IMG/VR virus record: IMGVR_UViG_3300045125_000016 | Coordinates: 1 to 36,261 of that record | Strand: one strand, 5' to 3' | DNA from: a virus | Length of the DNA stretch: 36,261 nucleotides | Shown: piece by piece, positions 28,766-35,098 of the stretch | Layout: every line of letters begins with the position of its first letter | How positions within the stretch are numbered: position 1 is the first letter of the stretch | Translations under genes and position numbers: made by a program | The notes under the pieces: generated by a model | Databases searched by the model: none | Seen by the model: the letters and a program-made list of their open reading frames with translations, nothing else | What the model was told of the DNA's origin: nothing

Positions 28766-29501
28766 TTTCCGCACCTAAAATAATCTTTGGCTGTTGAATT
28801 GCTGGCTCTTTACCATTATTTAAAAACCATTGTAAATCACTATCTCTATTTTTTGTCCTTTGGTTTTCAATCCATTCTGATTTAAAACCAACCCACCCAC
28901 GTTCTACACAAATACGAATTGCATCAACAATACTAATCCCTGCTGCCAATGCTTCCCGTTCTATTCCTTCAAAAGCAGTCTTTGTAAACTCACCAGCTTT
29001 TTTAGCTTTACGAATTTTTAAATAATCAGATAGCAAATCCGCAGGTATTTGCGCTATGTATTCATTGGTTATTGGTTTTATGGTTATTGGTTATTGGTTT
29101 ATGGTTAGGTGACGGTTCGTTTACGTTTCGTTCACGTTTCGTGTTCGATTGTTTACGTTTAGCCTCTCTATCAATCGCAATTTGTTTATTTTTATCGGAT
29201 TTTGCATGATATTCGAGTAGCTCTTGCATGATGCGGTCTTGTACATATTCACCATTTTCAGTCTTGTAGAAAAAATCGACTAAGTACAAATTTGACAGCA
29301 TCTACTTCTGCATCAGTTGATGCCCAAAGTCCAGTCAATAGCTTGTTCAAGTGTTGAGGATGACTCTCTATCGTAGCAAGAGTCTATAAGAGGAAGTGTG
29401 TAAGCACCATGTTGTAACATGGTAAGTCGACCCGCTTTTTTAGCATAGTCGCCTAAGTTTCGTTTATAGTAGTGCATATAAACCCCATCTAGTTTATCCA
29501 T
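28758..29501 (-). CDS. DUF1376 replication-type protein
   Basis: About 247 residues. ATG 29501 starts MDKLDGVYMHYYKRNLGDYA, then KKAGRLTMLQHGAYTLPLID, YDRE and EQAIDW, the DUF1376 signature. The remaining domain reads FYKTENGEYVQDRIMQELLE, and a low-complexity linker reads PNHKPITNNHKPITNE. After that comes YIAQIPADLLSDYLKIRKAK, KAGEFTKTAFEGIEREALAA and GISIVDAIRICVERGWVGF, the conserved C-terminal part of these proteins. One extra A in the linker run splits the gene; removing it joins the halves in frame. DUF1376 proteins lie in phage replication modules and are thought to act at initiation. It ends GAEND at TGA 28760-28758. Confidence 0.82.
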
Positions 29502-29575
29502 CACAAGAAAAAGTGGGCAGGTAAGTGATGGTTCTTACTTTTCGGGTTGCATTCCCTATCCCATTGACCAATCAT
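29501..29575 (-). CDS. Possible 24-residue peptide before DUF1376
   Basis: An intact frame MIGQWDRECNPKSKNHHLPA then HFFL lies in the 83-base gap between the VRR-NUC and DUF1376 genes. Its TGA overlaps the DUF1376 ATG. There is no clear ribosome site. It could be a coupled leader peptide, or chance. Confidence 0.3.
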   Translation of the reverse strand: MIGQWDRECNPKSKNHHLPAHFFL

Positions 29576-29584
29576 AATACAAAT

Positions 29585-29929
29585 CTAAACATCTCTCAAG
29601 TATTCAAGTATCACTGTTTGAGCATCGTCAAATCCATAGCAAACATAAGCAGCATATCCATTTGCTATTGCCTGCTCGATAAAATAACGCTGCTGGTCTG
29701 ATACTTTACCGCCACGCGCTTTCATCTCAATAAAAAGACCATAGAAGTGCTTATTTGCTTTCATCAAGAATAAATCGCTGACTCCAGAAAGCAATCCCTC
29801 TTGCTTCATGTAGTTTGCTAATCCAACACTACGTTTAGCAGCATTAAAGGATAAAGAAAAAGCACTAGCTTAGGATAAGCAATACAAGAACCAGCGCACG
29901 ACAGCCACTTGCTCTAAATGTTCACTCAT
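29585..29929 (-). CDS. VRR-NUC domain nuclease
   Basis: 114 residues. ATG 29929 begins MSEHLEQVAVVRWFLY, then, after one or two indels, FNAAKRSVGLANYMKQEGLL, SGVSDLFLMKANKHFYGLFI, EMKARGGKVSDQQRYFIEQA and NGYAAYVCYGFDDAQTVI. The E-x-x-Q opening, NGA-R, G-SDL, E-K and Q-x-F residues are the catalytic and structural residues of the VRR-NUC (PD-(D/E)XK-like) family of branch-specific nucleases. It is complete in length for the phage type. The start overlaps the previous stop. It is a likely partner of the ERF, NinB and YbcO-type recombination genes. Confidence 0.87.
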
Positions 29930-30095
29930 CTTTGTGCATCTCTAACAAAATTAACCGTTCCACCCATTTAGACCCACCAAGCATCTTAAACATATAGTGC
30001 AAATTCACTGGCAAAGTGATTTTTAGCTGCTTCGTCTTATATGGGAGTGATGGTCTACCTGCGTTTTTGCGCTTGCCACCGCGTTTATTTTCCAT
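29922..30095 (-). CDS. Small basic protein (57 residues)
   Basis: An intact frame from ATG 30095 reads MENKRGGKRKNAGRPSLPYK, TKQLKITLPVNLHYMFKMLG and GSKWVERLILLEMHKDE, ending at TGA 29924-29922. A basic N-terminal tail (GGKRKNAGRP, as in several phage DNA-binding proteins) precedes a strand and helix, reminiscent of a ribbon-helix-helix protein. That fold is inference. The stop overlaps the VRR-NUC ATG and the start is joined to the upstream TAA (TAAATG). Confidence 0.7.
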   Translation of the reverse strand: MENKRGGKRKNAGRPSLPYKTKQLKITLPVNLHYMFKMLGGSKWVERLILLEMHKDE

Positions 30096-30209
30096 TTAGT
30101 AAACCAATCCCCAGCCAAACATAAATACTCGCGCTACAAAGCCACAAATCAAACCTAATATGAATGTCCACATTGTTGCTAGTGCTAGTTTTAATACGTA
30201 ATCAGTCAT
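30096..30209 (-). CDS. Single-span membrane peptide (37 residues)
   Basis: An intact frame MTDYVLKLALATMWTFILGL then ICGFVARVFMFGWGLVY, ATG 30209 to TAA 30098-30096. Residues 6-30 are hydrophobic and could span the membrane once. The ATG overlaps the upstream stop, and its own stop abuts the next ATG. This tight packing supports a real gene. Function unknown. Confidence 0.55.
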   Translation of the reverse strand: MTDYVLKLALATMWTFILGLICGFVARVFMFGWGLVY

Positions 30210-30366
30210 TTGCTTTCCATCCTTGCATAACGTGAGTGTTTCCATTGCCATCTTTAACATAAGCATAGCATGGAGTTACTGGGTCTTTGTGTCCAAGTAT
30301 CAATACTAAAATCAAACAAGCGACTAAAGTTCCTGTCCATATTGCTGTGATATTTTTATCAAGCAT
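30202..30366 (-). CDS. Small membrane-anchored protein (54 residues)
   Basis: An intact frame from ATG 30366: MLDKNITAIWTGTLVACLIL, VLILGHKDPVTPCYAYVKDG and NGNTHVMQGWKAND. An N-terminal hydrophobic segment (residues 9-24) is followed by a soluble tail with one cysteine, so it is either an anchored or an exported peptide. The stop TGA overlaps the next ATG. Function unknown. Confidence 0.6.
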   Translation of the reverse strand: MLDKNITAIWTGTLVACLILVLILGHKDPVTPCYAYVKDGNGNTHVMQGWKAND

Positions 30367-30815
30367 CTTTAACTCCTATTCCATGTGCTTGTTCTACATG
30401 CCTTACAAAATCACCAATTGTCATCGTTCCAAAATGGTAATCTTCAATAAGTTCGCCAACTACATTTTCACTTAATGCCTGCGCAGGGTGAATGTAGAGT
30501 GGGATTATTTCTTTAGCATCTTTTAACGCTTCTTTTTGGAATGCTAATGATGATGTGTTGGAATAATTGCCCATCCACGCCACAGGCTCTTGCTCTTGGC
30601 TTTTATTAAGCAAATACATTGCCGCATCTAGTTCTTTTTTAAGATGCTCATTCTCAAACTCAAGCCCACGCTTTTCGTAGTCCTGCTCTTGGCTTTCTAA
30701 TGCTTCTTTGCATATCTTTTTCCGCTTGTGTTTCAGGCAAAATAGTTCCGTCAGGTCTTGTTCGTAACCATTTCATTGCTTCAATTGCCATCTTTAATGC
30801 GGTATCTTTATCCAT
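30359..30815 (-). CDS. Early protein of unknown function with coiled coil
   Basis: About 150 residues. The preferred start is ATG 30815: MDKDTALKMAIEAMKWLRTR, then DGTILPETQAEKDMQ, SQEQDYEKRGLEFENEHLKK (coiled coil, after an indel), ELDAAMYLLNKSQEQEPVAW, SLAFQKEALKDAKEIIPLYI, HPAQALSENVVGELIEDYHF, ending HGIGVKDA. The EPVAW...IPLY-HPA phrase is common in phage early proteins with unknown role. ATG 30833 is in frame upstream, but the HNH gene's stop lies between the two. The end overlaps the next ATG. Confidence 0.7.
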
Positions 30816-31300
30816 GATTTGCAAATTCCCCATGATGTTTATTTCTTTCTTGCGTAATGGCTTGGCTTGCACTATCAATATCATCAAAATAACCAATATG
30901 TTTTATTACGCCATTAACTTTTAATTGTGCATGATATTTTTTATTTGTTTTGTGCCAAGTAACACCTTTAACGCCTGTTTTGCTATCCACCCTTATTTTT
31001 TGATTTAATCCATTTTCTGTTTTAGTGGCTTCTCTTAAATTTTCAATTCTGTTATTTAATTTGTTGCCATCTATGTGGTCAATATATGCAGGCAGATAGC
31101 CATGATGTAATAAAAATATAAGCCTATGTGCAAGATAAACTTTCCCTTTTATTTTAATTATTATGTATCCATTAGCAGATACAGTTCCTGCAACATAGCC
31201 AGCAAGCATACTGCCTTTACGTTCTTTATATATCAACCTTCCATCTGAATAATGAGAATATAGATTTAATATCTAATTCTGCTTCTGTTGTTTTATTCAT
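30808..31300 (-). CDS. HNH endonuclease with AP2 domain (homing type)
   Basis: About 163 residues. ATG 31300 starts MNKTTEAELDIK and, after one indel, YSHYSDGRLIYKERKGSMLA. It then reads GYVAGTVSANGYIIIKIKGK, YLAHRLIFLLHHGYLPAYID, HIDGNKLNNRIENLREATKT: the HR, DHxDGN-x-NNR-xNLR signature of phage HNH nucleases. The C-terminal AP2-type DNA-binding domain reads TGVKGVTWHKTNKKYHAQLK, KHIGYFDDIDSASQAI and RNKHHGEFANHG. HNH-AP2 genes are usually free-standing homing endonucleases that copy themselves between phages. The stop overlaps the next gene's ATG by a few bases, so if it is an insertion it was placed cleanly. Confidence 0.87.
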
Positions 31301-31301
31301 A

Positions 31302-31556
31302 TCACACCATCCGATGCGTGATGATATTGCCACGCTTCGACAAAATACCGCTACCAATCATGCGCGAGTGCTTATCTAATTGCTCGACAGTCACATCACG
31401 GATAAGCTTACGTAATCTCATTGTTTTTGCCATTTGCTTAATTGCGCTATAACTTCTAGCTGGCAGCATAGATGCCATTTCGCTTTGCGTTGCTGTTGGA
31501 TAGTGCCTAGACATCAAATCTAGTTCTGCATCTGTCCAGTGGTTTATTCTTGCCAT
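31302..31556 (-). CDS. SANT/Myb-like helix-turn-helix protein
   Basis: 84 residues with no frame break. ATG 31556 gives MARINHWTDAELDLMSRHYP, TATQSEMASMLPARSYSAIK and QMAKTMRLRK, then RDVTVEQLDKHSRMIGSGIL. The W-T--EL-LM--HYP...LP-RS--AIK-xA pattern is that of phage SANT-like DNA-binding proteins. Regulation of early genes is likely, though targets are unknown. The TGA lies 1 base before the HNH ATG. Confidence 0.75.
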   Translation of the reverse strand: MARINHWTDAELDLMSRHYPTATQSEMASMLPARSYSAIKQMAKTMRLRKLIRDVTVEQLDKHSRMIGSGILSKRGNIITHRMV

Positions 31557-31662
31557 AATTACTCCCTCAAAAATGGTGGGCTACTAACACGCCTAAAGTT
31601 TTATTGTCTTACGATAAAATCGTGCGTTCCGCCCGTGTTTAAAGTGTTATCGCATCACTTAG

Positions 31663-32081
31663 TTAAAAGGGATGATCATCCTCAAACGCATCAGAATCAG
31701 CAGCAGGCGCAGCACTTTCTTTAGGTGATGATTGCTGTTGTTGCTCTTGCGCCCTGTCTAACAAACGTAGTTCGTCTGCAACAATTTGAGGATAAGAACC
31801 TTGTCGACACCTTGTTTGTCCGTGTATTTTTGGCTTTGAATTGCGCCACTAGTATAGACACTCTTGCCTTTTTTGACGTAGCTTTCAACAATTTCAGCTA
31901 ATTTTCGGTAGGCAACGATACGATGCCATTCTGTGCGTTCTTGCTTTTGTCCTTGCTTATCTTTCCATTGGTCTGTTGTCGCAATGCTAAAATTAGCCAC
32001 TGCTTCACCGTTTGGCATATATCTAATCTCAGGGTCACCGCCAGCATTACCAATTAAAATTACTTTATTTACTGATGCCAT
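31663..32081 (-). CDS. ssb: Single-stranded DNA-binding protein
   Basis: 139 residues. ATG 32081 begins [20 protein letters not shown], then [60 protein letters not shown]: the full OB fold of bacterial-type SSB. After indels near 31790 comes the linker [20 protein letters not shown] and the acidic tip DAFEDDHPF, equivalent to the DDIPF tail that binds partner proteins. The tip is intact at TAA 31665-31663. It coats single-stranded DNA during replication and ERF-driven annealing. The start overlaps the Gp157 stop. Confidence 0.93.
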
Positions 32082-32575
32082 TGCTTAATGTCCAATCGTT
32101 CTGCTTGTTCAAGGTGTGCGCCGTTTACTTCATTTCCAGCTTTAATCTGCTCTGCGATAGCCTTTTTATCAGGATATGGCGCAGGTGCTTCGGGATACAC
32201 ATATAAGTTACTGAGATTAACCCAGCGTTATCAATAACAACGGCTGGCGGGTTTTTCTTAATCGTTAGCGCAAAATATGGCGACTCGATTTTAGTGATAC
32301 CACAGCGTTGCATATTGTCTTTTGAGATACTGCTTAAACGCATCTGCTTTCTTTTCCAGTGCTTTGCGTCCAGCAGCCATTTCTGTTTCTGCTTGTTTGA
32401 TAGCATCTGCTGTCACTTCCACTTCGGATAAACATAGCAACATTGACTGCTTTGTTTCCAAGTCGCCAGCTAGACCTTCTAGCGTATCTGCAATTGTTTG
32501 TTCGTCAAAGTCTGACTCTAGCAATTTGATTTGTGCTTCTTGGTATTCGTTACTTAGTTGGTAAAGTGATGTCAT
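32069..32575 (-). CDS. Siphovirus Gp157-like protein
   Basis: 169 codons. ATG 32575 starts [20 protein letters not shown], then [71 protein letters not shown] and ID, ending RLDIKQWHQ. This is the Gp157 family: an N-terminal coiled coil and a C-terminal strand with ESP-F-x-I--NPP-v. The family was linked to phage resistance in Streptococcus thermophilus, and its molecular role is unknown. Two indels near 32440 and 32310 split it. It lies next to SSB, as in many phages. Confidence 0.87.
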
Positions 32576-32693
32576 TTTTAACCTCGATATATCCTAAAAG
32601 TGTCCATGTATCGTGTGCTGCGCCTGCTGCTTTTCCGTATTTAATCTCAATCCTGCCAACAGGACCCAGATATACCCATAAATGTTTAGGCAT
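32550..32693 (-). CDS. Small protein of unknown function (47 residues)
   Basis: ATG 32693 gives [40 protein letters not shown] and DITLPTK, overlapping the Gp157 start. In the same frame a further upstream ATG at 32750 reads METKEQITVNLI, then a TAA (32714-32712), then ASEINV before this ATG. The gene may therefore be longer with an erroneous or real stop. Not recognised. The last residues could differ if an indel lies before the overlap. Confidence 0.45.
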   Translation of the reverse strand: MPKHLWVYLGPVGRIEIKYGKAAGAAHDTWTLLGYIEVKNDITLPTK

Positions 32694-32752
32694 AACATTT
32701 ATTTCACTGGCTTAGATTAAATTTACAGTTATTTGCTCTTTCGTTTCCATAA

Positions 32753-32898
32753 CTACCTCACTTTTGGCATTGGTCTAGCTAGACAATATTTGTGACCCAT
32801 CGCAGCGATTACTTCTTTCACTGCTAATTCTCTGCGTTCCACAACTTCTTTGGTGGTGGTGGCATCTTGTTAAAGTGTTTCATAATGATTGTTGACAT
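32753..32898 (-). CDS. Small protein of unknown function (about 48 residues)
   Basis: ATG 32898 opens MSTIIMKHFNKM and, after one indel in the CCACCACCACC repeat, continues TTKEVVERRELAVKEVIAAM and GHKYCLARPMPKVR to TAG 32755-32753. A short helix rich in Glu and Val is followed by a basic end. Not recognised. Placed between HTH and SSB-region genes. Confidence 0.45.
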
Positions 32899-32900
32899 GA

Positions 32901-33110
32901 TTAGCCCTCTAATCTGTATTCAGCGACAGTGCATATTTCGCCAAATTGGTTAGTAACATTAACTAGGTGAGTAACTATCTTTTTACCGTCTTTGCGTAGT
33001 TTAAAAACGGTATCTGATAGTCTGTAAATCCTAATTTCGATAAAGCCTCAAGAGTGGGTTACTTTCCCATGAGTTTCTAAAAAATCAAGCAGCCGTGTTT
33101 TTTGTGTCAT
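32901..33110 (-). CDS. Small winged-helix protein (HTH_39-like)
   Basis: About 70 residues. ATG 33110 overlaps the upstream stop and reads MTQKTRLLDFLETHGKVTH, then, after an indel, ALSKLGF, RLSDTVFKLRKDGKKIVTHL and VNVTNQFGEICTVAEYRLEG. The pattern is L-xLE-HG-iT--AL--LG--RLSD-vF-LRkdG-kI...Y-L, matching small phage winged-helix proteins of the HTH_39 kind. A DNA-binding regulator or replication accessory is inferred. Confidence 0.65.
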
Positions 33111-33336
33111 TTTCTTTGCCCTTGTTTAATAGAAAGATTTAACTTCTTGATAACACCATCAAACATCTGTAATGGCGTACGCCCAGTGAGTGTAATACCA
33201 CCAAGCGCCTACAAATATTTTCTGCACTTACGCCAGCCGCATCCGCAATATGCTGGATTTGACCAACTTGCTCAGAGACGTAATTCAGTTCGACTGGTTT
33301 GGCTGCTAATTCGTGCGTAGATGCATCACGCATCAT
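33107..33336 (-). CDS. Early protein of unknown function (about 76 residues)
   Basis: ATG 33336 starts MMRDASTHELAAKPVELNYV, SEQVGQIQHIADAAGVSAEN, ICR, and after one indel ALGGITLTGRTPLQMFDGVI, KKLNLSIKQGQRK. The start overlaps the ERF end and the stop overlaps the next ATG. A conserved central region (QIQHIADAAGVSAENICR) looks helical and may bind DNA or protein. Not recognised. Confidence 0.55.
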
Positions 33337-33742
33337 TGTCGCCCTCAGTTGGGATTACCGAGAAGCCTGCAAGCACGCATATTTATATGCTGCTGACATT
33401 GCTTTGTTGGTAGATTTATCCCGCTGCTATCCATTGCTTCACCAAAAGTCTTGACTGTGTGCATTGGAACCATCACTCAGCACATACAAAGTCAAACTCG
33501 ACTTCGACTGACGTGTAACACAGCGCACCGCCTGATTTTGATTGGCGTTCGATACATTCGCGGGTTAAAGCACGCGGCAGGATACACAAACCATGCTCGG
33601 CTAGTAATGGTGACACTACGTTGTAGATGTCATCAATGCCGCAGAAAGTTATATCCACTACCCTGTTGGTTTTTCTGCTTTTGCTAATCCCAGCTTTTGC
33701 TAAGTCTGATTGCACTTTGTTGATTGCTTTATATACACTCAT
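33326..33742 (-). CDS. erf: ERF-type single-strand annealing protein
   Basis: About 138 residues. ATG 33742 begins MSVYKAINKVQSDLAKAGIS, then IDDIYNVVSPLLAEHGLCIL, PRALTRECIERQSKSGGALC, YTSVEVEFDFVCAEDGS, and after indels KTFGEAMDSGDKSTNKAMSA and AYKYACLQAF, with the end IPTEGDNDA. F-x-GIDD-xN---P-L-xHGL, GEA-D-GDK-tnKA-saAyKYal is the ERF signature. ERF forms rings that anneal complementary strands for phage recombination and circularisation. It works with SSB encoded nearby. Confidence 0.93.
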
Positions 33743-33827
33743 TTTTCGCTCCCACTATCTTTTCACCAATAATCATTACTGCTAAAACTACCAATTGCAA
33801 TTTAGGACTCTAAACTAAGTTTTCCAT
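33729..33827 (-). pseudogene. Possible small membrane ORF with an in-frame stop
   Basis: ATG 33827 overlaps the upstream stop and gives MENLV, then TAG (33812-33810), then SPKLQLVVLAVMIIGEKIVG and AKNECI in the same frame. The middle is hydrophobic. If the TAG is a base-call error this would be a 32-residue membrane peptide; otherwise it is not a gene. Confidence 0.22.
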
Positions 33828-34037
33828 TATTCGCCCCTATAAATTAAGGATATGTGTAGCAACTGATTTTCATTGCTGCCCCCATCGTCAAAACTGTCGA
33901 CTTCATCATCAGATTGCACCATTACTTTGTCGCCTTTATTCCAAAGGTCGACAATCTTGCCAGTGTAAATCTTTGCGGATTGTCCTCGTCGCTGATTATC
34001 CAGAAGCATACCAAGTTTAAGGTCTTTAAAACTTCAT
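33827..34037 (-). CDS. Early protein of unknown function (about 69 residues)
   Basis: From ATG 34037, deleting one T gives MKFKDLKLGMLLDNQRRGQS, AKIYTGKIVDLWNKGDKVMV, QSDDEVDSFDDGGSNENQLL and HISLIYRGE. The opening MKFKDLKLGM, a short strand with GKIVDLW-KGDKV, and the acidic loop suggest a small beta-barrel protein. I do not recognise the family. The start overlaps the upstream stop as ATGA. Confidence 0.6.
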
Positions 34038-34231
34038 TTGATGCCGCCAATCTGTCGATAGCTCTCGTCTGTTAGATTTTGTTTGATTGAATTTCGTCAA
34101 GAGATGTCAGCGATGTCTTGTCTCGCTTTGTCTGTTTGCAAATATAAACCTATCAAGGTATTATTTTGTGTGTCGATGCAAACGTCTAAAACGAGTTCAC
34201 CGTGTTTGATAATTGCGTATTTATATCTCAT
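34034..34231 (-). CDS. First gene of the leftward early operon, unknown (about 65 residues)
   Basis: ATG 34231 begins MRYKYAIIKHGELVLDVCID, TQNNTLIGLYLQTDKARQDI, ADIS, then an in-frame TGA (34099-34097). Without a change of frame it continues RNSIKQNLTDESYRQIGGIK to a TGA (34036-34034) that overlaps the next ATG. The first stop may be a sequencing error, since the second gives a coupled junction. The protein follows the 34303 promoter with a 44-base leader. No family recognised. Confidence 0.5.
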
Positions 34232-34274
34232 TTTTTCGTGACTTTCGTAATTAAAAAAATGTACTACAATGCCA

Positions 34275-34303
34275 AGTATAAAACATCTAAGTTTGATTGT
34301 CAA
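34275..34303 (-). promoter_or_regulatory. Strong leftward early promoter
   Basis: Minus strand TTGACA (34303-34298), 17-base spacer, TATACT (34280-34275). A perfect -35 box and a 5/6 match -10 box. It reads into the gene starting at 34231, the head of the long early operon. Confidence 0.75.
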
Positions 34304-34318
34304 GCACTTTTAATCAAA
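34292..34318. promoter_or_regulatory. Inverted repeat over the early promoter -35 box, candidate operator
   Basis: TTTGATT (34292-34298) and AATCAAA (34312-34318) form a perfect 7-bp dyad with a 13-base spacer. The dyad contains the -35 box, so a bound dimeric repressor would block the leftward promoter. No repressor gene is recognised in the window. Confidence 0.4.
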
Positions 34319-34342
34319 TAATCAATAAAAAAGTAAGATGAA

Positions 34343-34517
34343 ATGGAAAATATAAATAAATCGAGAGGCCTTGCAGAAGTGCAGAAAATCCAATTATCTC
34401 GTGGAGAAATAGTGTTTTATGCGAGATTTGTGGTGAGAATTTGCTATCTGTTGCGCGAGTGTAATCGTGTCTATTGCCCAATGTGTCTTAAGTGAGAAAG
34501 CCAAACTGGGATGGTAG
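34343..34517 (+). CDS. Small zinc-ribbon protein, the only plus-strand gene
   Basis: ATG 34343 gives MENINKSRGLAEVQKIQLSR, then after frame repair VLCEICGENLLSVARVNRVY and CPMCLSEKAKLGW, to TAG 34515-34517. Two CxxC pairs (CEIC and CPMC) 18 residues apart suggest a zinc ribbon. At least two indels disturb the middle, and the unrepaired frame would end at 34492. It is divergent from the early operon and followed by a strong terminator at 34573. A regulator role is inferred from position only. A small TraR/DksA-like protein is an alternative. Confidence 0.5.
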
Positions 34518-34572
34518 GGATTTATGACTTGAATGAGTCGGCGCAAGAACGATCTTCGCTTTCTCCAGTTTT

Positions 34573-34605
34573 GAGCCGCATTTTACTAATTTGCGGCTCT
34601 TTTTT
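34573..34605 (+). terminator. Intrinsic terminator of the plus-strand gene
   Basis: GAGCCGCA (34573-34580) pairs with TGCGGCTC (34592-34599), an 8-bp perfect stem, followed by six T (34600-34605). A textbook rho-independent terminator for rightward transcription. Confidence 0.85.
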
Positions 34606-34606
34606 C

Positions 34607-34648
34607 GCCTGTCAAATAGTTTGAATTTAATTCAACAGGCAAACTATT
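34607..34648. repeat. Overlapping inverted repeats, mutually exclusive hairpins
   Basis: Three perfect dyads share bases: GCCTGT/ACAGGC (34607-34612 and 34635-34640), TTGAAT/ATTCAA (34621-34635) and AATAGTTTG/CAAACTATT (34615-34623 and 34640-34648). The first and third cannot form at once. The site lies just beyond the terminator, between convergent transcripts. It could be a terminator for the opposite strand, a protein-binding site or a switch. Confidence 0.5.
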
Positions 34649-34710
34649 AGTTTACTTTTAAGCAAAAATTAAAACTAAATTAACTTATAAGATTAACTTT
34701 TTCAATTTCT

Positions 34711-34728
34711 TCTGACTCATTAGTCAGA
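34711..34728. repeat. Perfect 7-bp dyad TCTGACT-CATT-AGTCAGA
   Basis: A short perfect inverted repeat in the AT-rich gene-free stretch of about 200 bases between 34610 and 34811. No run of T follows on either strand, so an operator or binding site is more likely than a terminator. Nothing else is recognised in this gap. Confidence 0.4.
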
Positions 34729-34811
34729 TATATGTTCATAAATACCGACTTTTTAAACATATTAGTTACCTATTAAAAACGCATTTGCTGGCAATATTGT
34801 TTTATCGCCAC

Positions 34812-35072
34812 CTACCATTGAATAACAATATCGTCATTTTTATGGGTAAAACACCCGAATAGATATTGACCATCAACACGCTTTGCGACAACAGCAAACT
34901 CGTATAATTTATCTAGTTGCTTAATCTTACAAGGCACATTTAGAATAGTAATAGCCACTCTGTCATTAAATTGATATGTCAAATTATCCTCTGCTTTAGC
35001 CTGTTGCCAAGCACAAAAACCAATAGCAGATGCAACAACTAATGCGATTTTCTTAAATCCATGAGTAATCAT
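34812..35072 (-). CDS. Small exported protein of unknown function
   Basis: 86 residues without frame breaks. ATG 35072 has a TAGGGGCC ribosome site. MITHGFKKIALVVASAIGFC then AWQQAKAEDNLTY: a positively charged start, hydrophobic core and AKA-ED cleavage site typical of a signal peptide. The mature part (QFNDRVAITILNVPCKIKQL, DKLYEFAVVAKRVDGQYLFG, CFTHKNDDIVIQW) has two cysteines that may form a disulfide in the periplasm. Similar small exported proteins occur in phages with unknown role, possibly superinfection exclusion, which is speculation. Confidence 0.7.
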   Translation of the reverse strand: MITHGFKKIALVVASAIGFCAWQQAKAEDNLTYQFNDRVAITILNVPCKIKQLDKLYEFAVVAKRVDGQYLFGCFTHKNDDIVIQW

Positions 35073-35098
35073 ATGGCCCCTATTTGAGCATATCAGAG

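Noticed and set aside
31590-31660. TTTTAT...ATAAAA inverted repeat upstream of the SANT-like gene, considered as a terminator for SSB
   Set aside because: The stem is only A-T pairs, has no T run placed correctly, and lies in an AT-rich spacer where such pairs are expected.
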